From: Bryobacteraceae bacterium
GTDB lineage: Bacteria > Acidobacteriota > Terriglobia > Bryobacterales > Bryobacteraceae
NCBI GenBank assembly: GCA_041394945.1
Contig: JAWKHH010000004.1
Coordinates: 806,001-870,000 of the forward strand
Direction: 5' to 3'
Length of the DNA stretch: 64,000 nt
Positions 33,549-42,338 of the stretch are shown here, piece after piece. A program made the translations under genes and the position numbers. The notes beneath the pieces are model-generated. The model had not been told where the DNA came from. It did no database searches and was given only the letters and a program-made list of their open reading frames with translations. The stretch's first letter is position 1. Each line of letters opens with the position of its first letter.

Positions 33549-35941
33549 GACTCAGCCGGCGCTACGTCGATCGGGAGAACGGTCGCGTTGCTCTCGATGC
33601 CGCCGACGTTGACCTTTACGGAGAGCGAGCCAGCCTCCCCGACGGCGATCTCCTCCGGGATCTTCACCTTAACGACGTCAATGCCGACCTGGCCCGGAGC
33701 GCCGCCGGCCCACTCGGGCAGAAGGGCGGTGTCGCCTGCCTGGATCGCGACGTCGTTCAGCAGCCCAAAGCCGGGTCCGGCCGGAAGCGCGAACCCTTCC
33801 GGATGCGCCGACTCGTAGGCCCCGAATCCCGTTCCGAGGAACGTGATCGTCTCGCCCTTCCGCGCCGGGCTCTGGGCGGAGACCTCGCTGCCGTCTTCGT
33901 GGTACGCCATCAGCACAGCCTGCTCGTCGACGTTCTTGTGGAACAGGCCGGGCGCCGCGGGGCTGACCTGGAACCTGCCGGTGATCGTCTCCGCGCCGAC
34001 GCGTATGATCCGCATTTCGTGCTCGCCAATGGCCAGGTCACGCGGCAGTTGGGCGTTGATCTGGTCCGGCGAGACGAACAGCAGCGGGAGGATGCGGTTG
34101 CTCACCGTCACCGAGATGCCGGCGATGGCCTGCTTGAGGATCGGGCCGGTGGGGCCGGCCTCGAAGTAGGGGGCCAGGTTCGCGCCGAAGATCGAGATCA
34201 GGGACCCCGGCGCGACTACGTTGTCGGGGCCTTGGCCCGCCGCATTGCGGACGCCCGCCGGGTCGATTTCGGAGACCTTGTCGAACCGCGCGAGAATCGT
34301 TCGCGGGCGCGCCATCATCAGCGTGGAAGTACGGCTGGTCCCCTCGAGGTCGCCGCCCCAGCGCCGGAAGCGGTAGCCGCGCTTGGCCGTGGCCGTCACG
34401 GTGATGAGGCCGTCGGCCGGATAGTAGCCGTCCGGACTGGCCGGCTCCACGAAGTAGTCGGCGGCATCGGCCGGATCGGAATCGATGTTGAGTTTGTACG
34501 CCGCCCGCATCCGCATCGTCACGTTGATGGGATCGACGCCGGTGACGACGAGCGAGTGCGCCCGGTCGCCATCGTCGGACCACCCCGTGAAATACATCCG
34601 GTGGAACTCGGAGATTTGCGTCATCTCGGGTGCTTCGACGACCACTTCGCTCTTGTCGTGACGGTCGACCTTGCACGGCGTCTTGCATCCCGCGCCATCC
34701 ACCATCACCGTCCCGCCGGCGGGATCGGAGTGAATCACCAGTTGGCTCAGAATCTCGTACTCGGCCACGTACTTGAGCCCCGTCTCGGGAATCTCTTCCG
34801 GGATGATCAGCTCCTGCGTCGCCTCGCCCCCGTGGAGCCAGCGCTTGAAGACGTACTTGCGCCCCCGGGCGTCGGTCTGCTCGGCGGGCGCGCTAATCAC
34901 CTGCTTGCTGCCCGGCGCGAAGACGAAGTTCAACTGCGGCCAGTTGTCCCGCTCGTTGACCCGTAGTTTCAGGCCCTGCGGCTCGGTGGCGAAGCTCGTG
35001 CTCACGCCGGGGACGAACCTGGCCAGGATGTTAAGCTCCGGCTGCACCTCGGCCGGCACTTGAAGGATCGAGTTGTCGCCCAGGCCATTGTCGAATCCCT
35101 TGAAGATCCACGTTTTTCCAAAGCGGTCGACCTGTGGGGACGGAGCCCCGATCAGGTGCTGCGAGCCGGGGAGAAAATCGAACTCGCCGGTGCACAACGG
35201 CTTGATGCCCGTCGGCGCGCCCGGGATCAGAAGGTTGTCGGTGACGCACACGCCCCGCGCCTCCGTCCGCACTTCGTTGCGGTCCACCCGTACCCGCAAC
35301 CCGACTGGGTCGGTCTGGAAGTTCACCCGTTTGGCCGGCGAGAACCGCGCCACGATCGTAGTGGGCGAAACAAAGTTGAAGTCCCTGAGAAAAGCGCTGC
35401 TCGGACTCGGCTGCCAAGCGATGAAAACCGACCCGGGGTACGGCTGCGCGTGCAGCGCCAGCGTCCCTTCCACGAACCAGCGTTCCTTGAAACTCTGGAA
35501 ATACTGGATGGAGTTGATCGACACGTAGCCCGGAGCATACTCGAGCGGACCCTCGTAGAAGACGAGCGTCAGTTTGTGCTCCACGGTCGCCGTGGCGGAC
35601 CACTCGGTGATGTCCTTGTTCGCCGTGATCGTAGCCGGGTTCGGCAGCACGTTCCCCTGGGCGGATCCCCAGCCAGTGATGGTGCAGGCCCGCGTGGTGC
35701 GCGGCGAGTTGTATACGCAACCATCATCGATTACCGGCACGTGCAGAATGTGCTTGCTGCCTTCGGGCCAGAGAAAACTCGCGGCGCCCAGGTACGGCTT
35801 CCCATCCACCGTGAACGGCACCAAGGGATGAGGACCCTTCACCAGCACGTGGCTTATCGTGGCCGATTGCGCGGCCACCGGCGGGGCGAGACACAGCACC
35901 ACACAAATCAGAATTAGCGAGATGACGGCAATACGCTTCAT
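33542..35941 (-). CDS. secreted repeat protein with Solibacter-type TIGR03437 C-terminal domain
   Basis: This 799-residue exported protein has a signal peptide at residues 1-25 (ending PPVAAQ) and then an N-terminal domain of unknown type. Four roughly 80-100-residue beta repeats follow, each ending in FKRW/FTGW/FRRW-like motifs, as in divergent InlB/bacterial repeat domains. One repeat has a PEGA-like SDPAGGTVMVDG start. The last 220 residues begin RNAAGQGPDNVVAPGSLISI and contain PLLFVSPDQINAQLP and ATVLPI, which is the TIGR03437 domain abundant in Solibacter. The start at MKRIAVIS is set by the signal peptide, with a GGAGGAAG site upstream. It probably acts at or outside the cell surface. 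Confidence 0.85.
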   Translation of the reverse strand: MKRIAVISLILICVVLCLAPPVAAQSATISHVLVKGPHPLVPFTVDGKPYLGAASFLWPEGSKHILHVPVIDDGCVYNSPRTTRACTITGWGSAQGNVLPNPATITANKDITEWSATATVEHKLTLVFYEGPLEYAPGYVSINSIQYFQSFKERWFVEGTLALHAQPYPGSVFIAWQPSPSSAFLRDFNFVSPTTIVARFSPAKRVNFQTDPVGLRVRVDRNEVRTEARGVCVTDNLLIPGAPTGIKPLCTGEFDFLPGSQHLIGAPSPQVDRFGKTWIFKGFDNGLGDNSILQVPAEVQPELNILARFVPGVSTSFATEPQGLKLRVNERDNWPQLNFVFAPGSKQVISAPAEQTDARGRKYVFKRWLHGGEATQELIIPEEIPETGLKYVAEYEILSQLVIHSDPAGGTVMVDGAGCKTPCKVDRHDKSEVVVEAPEMTQISEFHRMYFTGWSDDGDRAHSLVVTGVDPINVTMRMRAAYKLNIDSDPADAADYFVEPASPDGYYPADGLITVTATAKRGYRFRRWGGDLEGTSRTSTLMMARPRTILARFDKVSEIDPAGVRNAAGQGPDNVVAPGSLISIFGANLAPYFEAGPTGPILKQAIAGISVTVSNRILPLLFVSPDQINAQLPRDLAIGEHEMRIIRVGAETITGRFQVSPAAPGLFHKNVDEQAVLMAYHEDGSEVSAQSPARKGETITFLGTGFGAYESAHPEGFALPAGPGFGLLNDVAIQAGDTALLPEWAGGAPGQVGIDVVKVKIPEEIAVGEAGSLSVKVNVGGIESNATVLPIDVAPAESQ

Positions 35942-36094
35942 AGGAACCGATACTTCCTCCGGATCGGGCTCATTGACTGGCCTCTTCACCTGGACCGCGG
36001 CTCGACATTCGCAGTCCTCCAGACCTTTGATCGGTTTCCTTCGTGTCCGGCTTTAGCGCATCGTCCGGCTTCGTTACCTTACGGGCGAGAAGCC

Positions 36095-36781
36095 TTAGAC
36101 ATCCACGGCATGGCCTGCCGTGAAGCCGCCGTCTACGGCGATCGCCTGACCCGTAATCCAACTCGCCTCATCGCTCGCCAGAAACGCGATCGCATTGGCG
36201 ATATCCGCTGCCTCCCCCAATCGCCCCAGCGGATGCAGCGCCAGCAGCTTCCGCTCGGACTCCTTGTCGGACAACAGCCCCTTGGTCAGATTCGTCCGCG
36301 TGAAGCCCGGGCATACGCAGTTCACCCGGATTCCCACCCCCGCATAGTCGAGGGCCATGTTCCGCGTCAGCGCCACGATCGCCCCCTTTGTGGTGGAGTA
36401 CGCGGCCCGGTTGCGTACTCCCATAACGCCCACCACCGACGCCAGATTCACCACCGATCCGCCTTGCGGCATCTTCGGCGCCGCGAACCGCGAGCATAAA
36501 TAGGTCCCGCGCACGTTCACGCGCATCACCTCGTCCCAGCCAGCCGCGTCCTGCTCGGCCACAGGCTTCCGCACCGCCACGCCCGCCGAGTTCACCAGAA
36601 CGTCCACCCGGTCGAGACGCGCGAAAAACGCCTCCACGGCCGCTTCGTCCCCGACGTCAGTCCCGCCCGCCCGATCCAGACCGTGCACCATGGCGCCCTC
36701 GGACGCGAGCCGCGCCGCCACCGCCTCGCCGATTCCCGATGCCGAGCCGGTGACCACGGCAATCCTGCCTGCGAACCTCAT
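36095..36781 (-). CDS. short-chain dehydrogenase/reductase
   Basis: This 228-residue classical SDR has TGSASGIGEA at the N-terminus, NSAG near residue 67, and YSTTK as catalytic pair near residue 128. The C-terminal WITGQAIAVDGGF is typical of the FabG-like group. It lies nine bases after the sulfatase gene and is probably cotranscribed with it. The substrate is unknown; a sugar or alcohol released from the sulfatase substrate is a plausible guess. Confidence 0.88.
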   Translation of the reverse strand: MRFAGRIAVVTGSASGIGEAVAARLASEGAMVHGLDRAGGTDVGDEAAVEAFFARLDRVDVLVNSAGVAVRKPVAEQDAAGWDEVMRVNVRGTYLCSRFAAPKMPQGGSVVNLASVVGVMGVRNRAAYSTTKGAIVALTRNMALDYAGVGIRVNCVCPGFTRTNLTKGLLSDKESERKLLALHPLGRLGEAADIANAIAFLASDEASWITGQAIAVDGGFTAGHAVDV

Positions 36782-36790
36782 TGGATCGGC

Positions 36791-38299
36791 CTAGACCACC
36801 TCGCGGATCGGCGGTAGCTTCTCGACGAAGCCGGCCTTGTTGCGCCGCAACTCGTCGAGCGCCACGCCGCGCATCCGCCGCAGAGTCGATTTGAACGCCG
36901 GCTTCACCGCCAGGTTATCGAGCTCGTCCGGATCCTTCTCCAGGTCGTAGAGCTCTTCCAAGTCGCGGATGAACGGGCGCACATACTTGTACTTCCGTTC
37001 CCGGATGAGGACGTACCACGGCACGCCGTTGTGGAAAACGCCTTCTCCGGCCGGAATCGTGTTCGTGTCGGACCCGAACGTCTGGCCGGTGGCGCAGAGC
37101 ATGGCCGGGCGGTCCCATTTCGCGTTCACGTCCTGGAGCAGCGGTGAGAGGTCCTGCCCCTGGAACTGCCACGGGTGTTTGATGCCGGCGAACCGGAACA
37201 TGGTCGGCACGAGATCGATACCGCCCACGGGTGTGTGGCACACCTTGCCTTCGGGCACGCGGCCCGGCATGGAGATCACCATCGGAGACCGGATATTGGC
37301 GTCGTAGGCGGCGATCTTGGTGCCGCGGAAACCGTGCTGGCCGAAGGCCAGGCCCTGGTCCGACGTGAACATCACGAGCGTGTTCTTCCGCTGGCCCGTC
37401 TCTTCGAGCACGTCCATCAGCCGTTTGAGCGCCTCGTCGAGCCCGAACACTCCCTGGTGATACTGGCGCACCCAGTCCGTCAGCGACTTCTTGCCCGACA
37501 CCGGGCGCCCGTTGGCGTCCTTCTCCCATTGGTTGATCTTCTGCGCCCAGTCCGGCTTGCCGGGACGCGGTGAGAAAATGTCGGCCGGCGTTTCGAAGTC
37601 GATGCCCGCCAGCTCTTTCAAATGGCGCGGCGCGGGCTGATAGGGGCTGTGGACGGCGCCGAAACAGAGCCAGAGATACCACGGCTTGGACTTGTCGCGC
37701 CCGTTGCCGCGGATGAAATCCACCGCCCAGTCCGTGTACTGGTCCGTCGAGTAGCGCTTGAGGACTTCGGTCTTCCCGCCCTGATACGTAATCGGCTGGT
37801 CGAAATAATAGTTCTGCGAAGTCTCGGTGTACTTCGGCCGGTTCCACACGATCTGGAAATCCCAATCGCGGCCGTAGCCGGTATCCGTGCCCGTGTGCCA
37901 CTTGCCGATCTGCGCCGTGACATAGCCGTTGTCGCGGAACGTTTTCGGCCAGAACGGGCACTGGGCGGGGTCGTAGGTGCTGCCCGGATACGGACCCTCG
38001 ATGCGCATCGATTCCACCGCGAACTGGTGCTTGCCCGTGAGCAGCGTGGCGCGGGAGGGCATGCACCATGCGCCGACATAGGCCGCCGTGAACCGGACGC
38101 CCTGGCTCGCCAGCTTGTCGAAATTCGGCGTCTTCACCCACGGGTAGTGGCCTTCGTAGCAGCTCAGCGTGCGGTAGGAGTGATCGTCGGTGTAGATGAA
38201 GAGGATGTTGGGCCGCTCCGGCGTCGCGCCGCTGGCCGATTCGCGCGCGGCCGCGCCCGCGGCAAGCATCCCGAGCAGGTCCCGTCGTGAGTGAAGCAT
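36791..38299 (-). CDS. Tat-exported sulfatase, type I formylglycine
   Basis: This 502-residue arylsulfatase-family enzyme has a Tat-like signal (SRRDLLGMLAAGAAA) at the N-terminus. The metal-binding start NILFIYTDDHSYRT follows. The sulfatase signature CMPSRATLLTGK carries the cysteine (about residue 80) that is oxidised to formylglycine. Further blocks are IGKWHTG and TSDQGLAFGQHG. A formylglycine-generating enzyme is not in the window. It is the first gene of a pair with an SDR and lies near a TonB-dependent receptor, consistent with use of sulfated glycans or esters. Confidence 0.93.
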   Translation of the reverse strand: MLHSRRDLLGMLAAGAAARESASGATPERPNILFIYTDDHSYRTLSCYEGHYPWVKTPNFDKLASQGVRFTAAYVGAWCMPSRATLLTGKHQFAVESMRIEGPYPGSTYDPAQCPFWPKTFRDNGYVTAQIGKWHTGTDTGYGRDWDFQIVWNRPKYTETSQNYYFDQPITYQGGKTEVLKRYSTDQYTDWAVDFIRGNGRDKSKPWYLWLCFGAVHSPYQPAPRHLKELAGIDFETPADIFSPRPGKPDWAQKINQWEKDANGRPVSGKKSLTDWVRQYHQGVFGLDEALKRLMDVLEETGQRKNTLVMFTSDQGLAFGQHGFRGTKIAAYDANIRSPMVISMPGRVPEGKVCHTPVGGIDLVPTMFRFAGIKHPWQFQGQDLSPLLQDVNAKWDRPAMLCATGQTFGSDTNTIPAGEGVFHNGVPWYVLIRERKYKYVRPFIRDLEELYDLEKDPDELDNLAVKPAFKSTLRRMRGVALDELRRNKAGFVEKLPPIREVV

Positions 38300-38306
38300 C
38301 CTAACG

Positions 38307-38335
38307 CTTATATCTCATCCGGGGACCTCGCGCAA
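38307..38335 (-). promoter_or_regulatory. promoter for the sulfatase operon
   Basis: TTGCGC (38330-38335), a 17-base spacer and TATAAG (38307-38312) lie on the minus strand, ending seven bases before the ATG at 38299. No Shine-Dalgarno site is present. The same TTGCGC-17 arrangement precedes the gene at 60519-61397. Confidence 0.6.
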
Positions 38336-38347
38336 AGAAGGTGGATT

Positions 38348-39091
38348 CTAGGCCGCCGTCCACCCGCCGTCGATCGTGTGCACGCTCCCGTTGATGAACG
38401 CCGCCTCGTCGGACGCCAGGTACAGCGCCATGTACGCGATCTCCTCCGGCCGCCCCAGCCTCCCGATCGGCTGCCGCTGGTTCAACTGAGCGCGGACTTC
38501 CTCTTTTTCGTGCTTGTGGTACTTCTCCAGGTACGCCTCGACGAACGGGGAATCCACCGTCCCCGGACAGACGCAATTGGCGCGGATCTGCGTCGGGTAG
38601 TCCAGCGCAAGCTGCCGCGTCATCGCTACCACCGCCCCCTTGGTGGCGCAATAGGCGAACCGTTTCTTCACGCCTACCAGTCCCGCCACGGAGCCGATGT
38701 TCACGATGTTGCCGTGAGATTGGATGAGCAGAGGCATTGCCGCGCGCGTCATCAGGAACGGCCCCGTGACGTTCACCTTCATCAGCCGTTCGAAGTCCTC
38801 AACGGAGGTCTCCTCCACTCCGCCCACCAGTCCGATGCCGGCGTTGTTCACGAGCACGTCCAGCTTGTCGATCGAGGAGAACAGTTGCTTCACTGTCTCC
38901 TCGCCGGTGATATCGCACTGCGCGGCCCGCGCGCCGGGAAGCTCGGCGGCCAGCGCCTCGGCGCCCTTGCCGTTCAAATCGCACACGATCACCTTGGCGC
39001 CCGCTTCGGCGAAGATCCGGCAGGTGGCTTCACCGATTCCGCTCGCGCCGCCGGTCACGAGCGCAACTTTCCCGTCCAGTCGAAAAGGCAT
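38348..39091 (-). CDS. short-chain dehydrogenase/reductase
   Basis: This 247-residue classical SDR has TGGASGIGEA, NNAG near residue 83 and YCATK near residue 146. A KYHKHEKEEVRAQ insertion precedes the C-terminal FINGSVHTIDGGW. The start at MPFRLDGK is used because a TACGTT box ends six bases before it. The six-residue longer reading starts inside that box. It sits between a sulfatase and a TonB-dependent receptor. Relatives in similar places act on sugars such as fucose or 2-keto-sugar acids, but no specific substrate can be assigned. Confidence 0.88.
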   Translation of the reverse strand: MPFRLDGKVALVTGGASGIGEATCRIFAEAGAKVIVCDLNGKGAEALAAELPGARAAQCDITGEETVKQLFSSIDKLDVLVNNAGIGLVGGVEETSVEDFERLMKVNVTGPFLMTRAAMPLLIQSHGNIVNIGSVAGLVGVKKRFAYCATKGAVVAMTRQLALDYPTQIRANCVCPGTVDSPFVEAYLEKYHKHEKEEVRAQLNQRQPIGRLGRPEEIAYMALYLASDEAAFINGSVHTIDGGWTAA

Positions 39092-39097
39092 CAAACT

Positions 39098-39103
39098 AAC
39101 GTA
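39098..39103 (-). promoter_or_regulatory. -10-like box six bases before SDR start
   Basis: TACGTT on the minus strand ends exactly six bases before the ATG at 39091. No Shine-Dalgarno site is present. Confidence 0.4.
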
Positions 39104-39143
39104 GCGCAAAGGAGTCCGTTTTGCGCCAGTCCCAACGGCCGAT

Positions 39144-42100
39144 CTAAAAAATGAACCGCAAGCTCACCTGCGCCCGCCGCGCGTTGGTCCCGTCCGGGAA
39201 GCCCTGCGACGCCGAACCTTCGCCCAACCGCGCGGTCGGCGTCAGGAAGCCGCCGCTCGCCTGGTAGGCCTGCCCGTTCACGCTGGTGTTGGAAACGTGG
39301 TTGAACACATTGAACGCTTCGAAATTCAGGTGGAGCTGGTAGCGCTCCTTGAACGGAAGGATCTTGGTCAGCCGCGCGTCGGTCCGGTAGATCTGGTCGA
39401 TATCCAGGCTCGCCGCCGGGATGAACGGCGCCCGCGACGACGCGCCAAACCCGTTGAGGCTGTTGTTGAACGCGGCGCCGGCGAAGGGCGATCCCGAAAC
39501 GAAGATGGTCGGGGTCTGCGGCTGGGCCGACGCGAACGTCGTAATCTGCGAAAGCTGCCAGTTGTTCAGCGCCCAGTGCGCCGCCCCGGAGGTCGACTTC
39601 ACCAGCGTCGGCTGCCACACCGTCGTTCCCACGAGGCGGTGCCGCTGGTCCAGCGCCGACGACGACTTGTCCAGCCGGTAGTCGCCGTTGAACAGGCTCG
39701 ACGGCCCGTTCGAGAAGAAGATGTTGTTGTTGCCGCCGCCCTGGTTGAAGTCGATCGCGTGGGACCACGTGTACGAAATCGACGCCTCGAGACCGCGCGA
39801 GGCGCGCTTTCGCATCTGGACCACCATCGCGTTGTAATACGAATTGCCGCCGTGGTCCACCATGTTCACCCGGCGCCAGTTGCGGTCGATACGATTCGCC
39901 AGCCGGTAGGTCGGAGTCGTGTATGTGCCCACCGTCGCCCCCGACGTGTCGCGGATCTGGTAGGTGACTTCCGGCCCCAGGGCGCCGATGTTGAGATCCC
40001 GCACCGTCGTCAGATGCAGCCCCCTCGACCATACGTACGACAGCGTCAGCCCCAGGTTCTCCGTGATCTGCCGCTCCAGCCCGACGTCGCCCTGCTGCGT
40101 GTACGGGTTGCGCCAGTCGGGCGATTGGAACGTCACATCCACTGTGCCGGCCGGCGGATTCCGGTCAATACCGGCCAGCCGCCCCGGGAATACCGGACCA
40201 AGCGCCTGATCCGCCGCCACCGTGCCGTTCAGGCTGATCTGCTTCTGGTAGAGGCCGTTCTCGAGAAACAGTGAGTTCACGAAGCCCGCCTGCACGCGCG
40301 CGTAGAAAATCCCGTAGCCGGCGCGGAGCACCGTTTTGTTGTCGTTGAAGGCATACGCGATGCCGATGCGCGGCGCGAAGTTCTTCTTCGGCGAAACGAT
40401 CCGGCCCGTCTGCGGGTAGTCCGGATTGGTGAGCGTCGGCTGGGGCAGCGCGGCGTACTCGTAGCGGACGCCGTAGTTGAGCGTGAGGTTCTTATTCGCG
40501 CGGAACTGATCCTGCACGTAGAAGTTGATGTCGCGGATGGTGGTGTCCACCACCGGATTCCCGAAGCGCTGGGAGTAGCTCTGCCACCGCTTGGCGCCGG
40601 TCGTGTTGCCCGAGAAATCCTGCGCGAAGGCGGTGAAGGTCGGGTAGGAGTACGTGCCGTTGCGGTTGCGCAGGATGTCGTTGTAGTCCTGGGTGTTTAC
40701 GAAGTCGACGCCGGTTTTCACCGTGTGGCGGCCCGTGGTCCACGTCAGGTTGTCGGCGAACTGGTGCCGGTTCTCGCTCGGATTCAGCCGCGGATAGGCG
40801 TCCGCCACGCCGAGGTTCGATTGGCCCTGCACGGTGAGCGTCACGCGACCGGTCTCGGCCGGGATCAGCGATTCGGAAACGTCGTCGAACAACCGGTCCT
40901 TGAACCAGCCGTAGCGGAGCTCATTCACCACCGTGTTCGACGGAATCGACGTCCATGACAAGCGCCCATATCGCGTCCGCACCGTCGAGTTGGCGTTGTT
41001 GCCCACGCCGTTGCCGTTGTTCAGCACGGCCTGCGTCTGGATGCCGTTCGGCGAGATCCAGCGCAGGTAGTTGAAGCTGGCGCTGATCGAGTGCCGCTCG
41101 GTGGGCCGCCAGTCGAGCTTCCCGAACCCGAGTTCGGAATCCGCCCGCCGGTCGAGCACCTGGAACTGCCGCCCCAGGAACTTCACCGCCGCGTCGCACT
41201 GCGCCGCCGTCGCCGTGCACGTTCCCACGAAGTTGCCGTTGCCGTCGAACAGCGGCGGCCTGGTCAGCGACGCCACTAGCGGGAACTTCCGCCGCGTGGT
41301 CTCGGCATTGAAGAAGTAAAACAGCTTGTCCTTCTTGACCGGTCCGCCGATGGACGCGCCCGCCTGATGGCGGACCTCCGGCGGATTCACCGTCGCGTAC
41401 GGATCGCGCGCGTTCAAGGAACGGTTGCGGAAGAACCAGTAGCCGGTGCCGTGCACATCGTTGCCGCCCGATCGCGTGACGGTGTTGATCACGCCGCCCG
41501 AAGCGCGCCCGAACTCCGCCGAATAGTTGTTCGAGAGCACTTCGAACTCCTGCACCGCGTCCTGCGAAATCTGCGTCGTAATGCGCGTCCGCCCGGCGTT
41601 CTCGTTGTAGAACTGGTTGGTGGTGTCGTTGCCGTCGGTGAGGAACGAGTTGCCGCCGGCGATCCCCCGGAAGCTCACCAGCCCAAATGTGCCGTCGGAG
41701 ACCACGCCCGGAGTCAGCAGCACAAAGCTGTCCACGCGCCGCCCGTTGATCGGCAGGTTGAGAATCTGCCGCGAGTTCACCACCTGGGAAACGCCGGTCT
41801 TGGTCTGCTCGATGATCGGGGCCGCGCTGATCACGTCCACCGTCGTCGCCGCCGTGGCGACGTCGAGCGTGACGTTCAGGTTCATGTTCTGGCCAACCAG
41901 GATCTCCATGCCCTTGGCTTCCCACGCGGAGAATCCCTGGGCGTTCACGGTGACGTCGTATCCGGTGGCCGGCACCAGAGCCGGGGCGTTGAAGACTCCG
42001 GCCTCGTTCGTGGTGAGGGCGCGGCGGATGCCTTTCCCCTCGTTGGCGACGACCACGGACGCGTTGGCGACCACGGCGCCCGTGGCGTCGCGCACCACGC

Positions 42101-42182
42101 CTGAAATTCCGCCGAATCCGGCAACCGCCTGTGCCCATGCAGACGCACTGAGCAGTGTAAACGCAACAACAATGCGAGTCAT
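39144..42182 (-). CDS. TonB-dependent receptor, Oar-like, with carboxypeptidase-regulatory N-terminal domain
   Basis: This 1012-residue outer-membrane protein has a signal peptide of about 18 residues (ending SAWAQ) and a carboxypeptidase-regulatory-like domain (about 25-110, GVVRDATGAVV...NEAGVF). The plug (about 110-230, NLPINGRRVDSF and SFRGIAGG) and a long beta-barrel follow, ending in the C-terminal aromatic signature LRFIF. No Ton-box is obvious by eye. The start MTRIVV follows a CAGGGA Shine-Dalgarno site. This acidobacterial receptor type probably imports large glycans or peptides. Neighbouring sulfatase and SDR genes suggest sulfated or sugar substrates. Confidence 0.9.
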   Translation of the reverse strand: MTRIVVAFTLLSASAWAQAVAGFGGISGVVRDATGAVVANASVVVANEGKGIRRALTTNEAGVFNAPALVPATGYDVTVNAQGFSAWEAKGMEILVGQNMNLNVTLDVATAATTVDVISAAPIIEQTKTGVSQVVNSRQILNLPINGRRVDSFVLLTPGVVSDGTFGLVSFRGIAGGNSFLTDGNDTTNQFYNENAGRTRITTQISQDAVQEFEVLSNNYSAEFGRASGGVINTVTRSGGNDVHGTGYWFFRNRSLNARDPYATVNPPEVRHQAGASIGGPVKKDKLFYFFNAETTRRKFPLVASLTRPPLFDGNGNFVGTCTATAAQCDAAVKFLGRQFQVLDRRADSELGFGKLDWRPTERHSISASFNYLRWISPNGIQTQAVLNNGNGVGNNANSTVRTRYGRLSWTSIPSNTVVNELRYGWFKDRLFDDVSESLIPAETGRVTLTVQGQSNLGVADAYPRLNPSENRHQFADNLTWTTGRHTVKTGVDFVNTQDYNDILRNRNGTYSYPTFTAFAQDFSGNTTGAKRWQSYSQRFGNPVVDTTIRDINFYVQDQFRANKNLTLNYGVRYEYAALPQPTLTNPDYPQTGRIVSPKKNFAPRIGIAYAFNDNKTVLRAGYGIFYARVQAGFVNSLFLENGLYQKQISLNGTVAADQALGPVFPGRLAGIDRNPPAGTVDVTFQSPDWRNPYTQQGDVGLERQITENLGLTLSYVWSRGLHLTTVRDLNIGALGPEVTYQIRDTSGATVGTYTTPTYRLANRIDRNWRRVNMVDHGGNSYYNAMVVQMRKRASRGLEASISYTWSHAIDFNQGGGNNNIFFSNGPSSLFNGDYRLDKSSSALDQRHRLVGTTVWQPTLVKSTSGAAHWALNNWQLSQITTFASAQPQTPTIFVSGSPFAGAAFNNSLNGFGASSRAPFIPAASLDIDQIYRTDARLTKILPFKERYQLHLNFEAFNVFNHVSNTSVNGQAYQASGGFLTPTARLGEGSASQGFPDGTNARRAQVSLRFIF

Positions 42183-42338
42183 TTTTCCCTGAAGCCTTTC
42201 CAAGAATCGAAGTCGAAGCAACGGAGCTTGGTTGGTTAACGCGAGGGTGGGGGAAGATCCTCGGTACTTTCTCAGGATAGCTGATCCGGCGGCGAGGTGA
42301 CGGGTAGCAATGTGAAATTTCGGCTATTTTGGAGACAT
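42183..42338. promoter_or_regulatory. divergent intergenic region, receptor and TIMP-like gene
   Basis: This 156-base spacer lies between the start codons of the TonB-dependent receptor (minus) and the first TIMP-like gene (plus). On the minus side a CAGGGA site precedes the receptor start. On the plus side TATTTT (42325-42330) lies eight bases before the ATG at 42339, with GGAG in between. No further structure was recognised. Confidence 0.5.
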
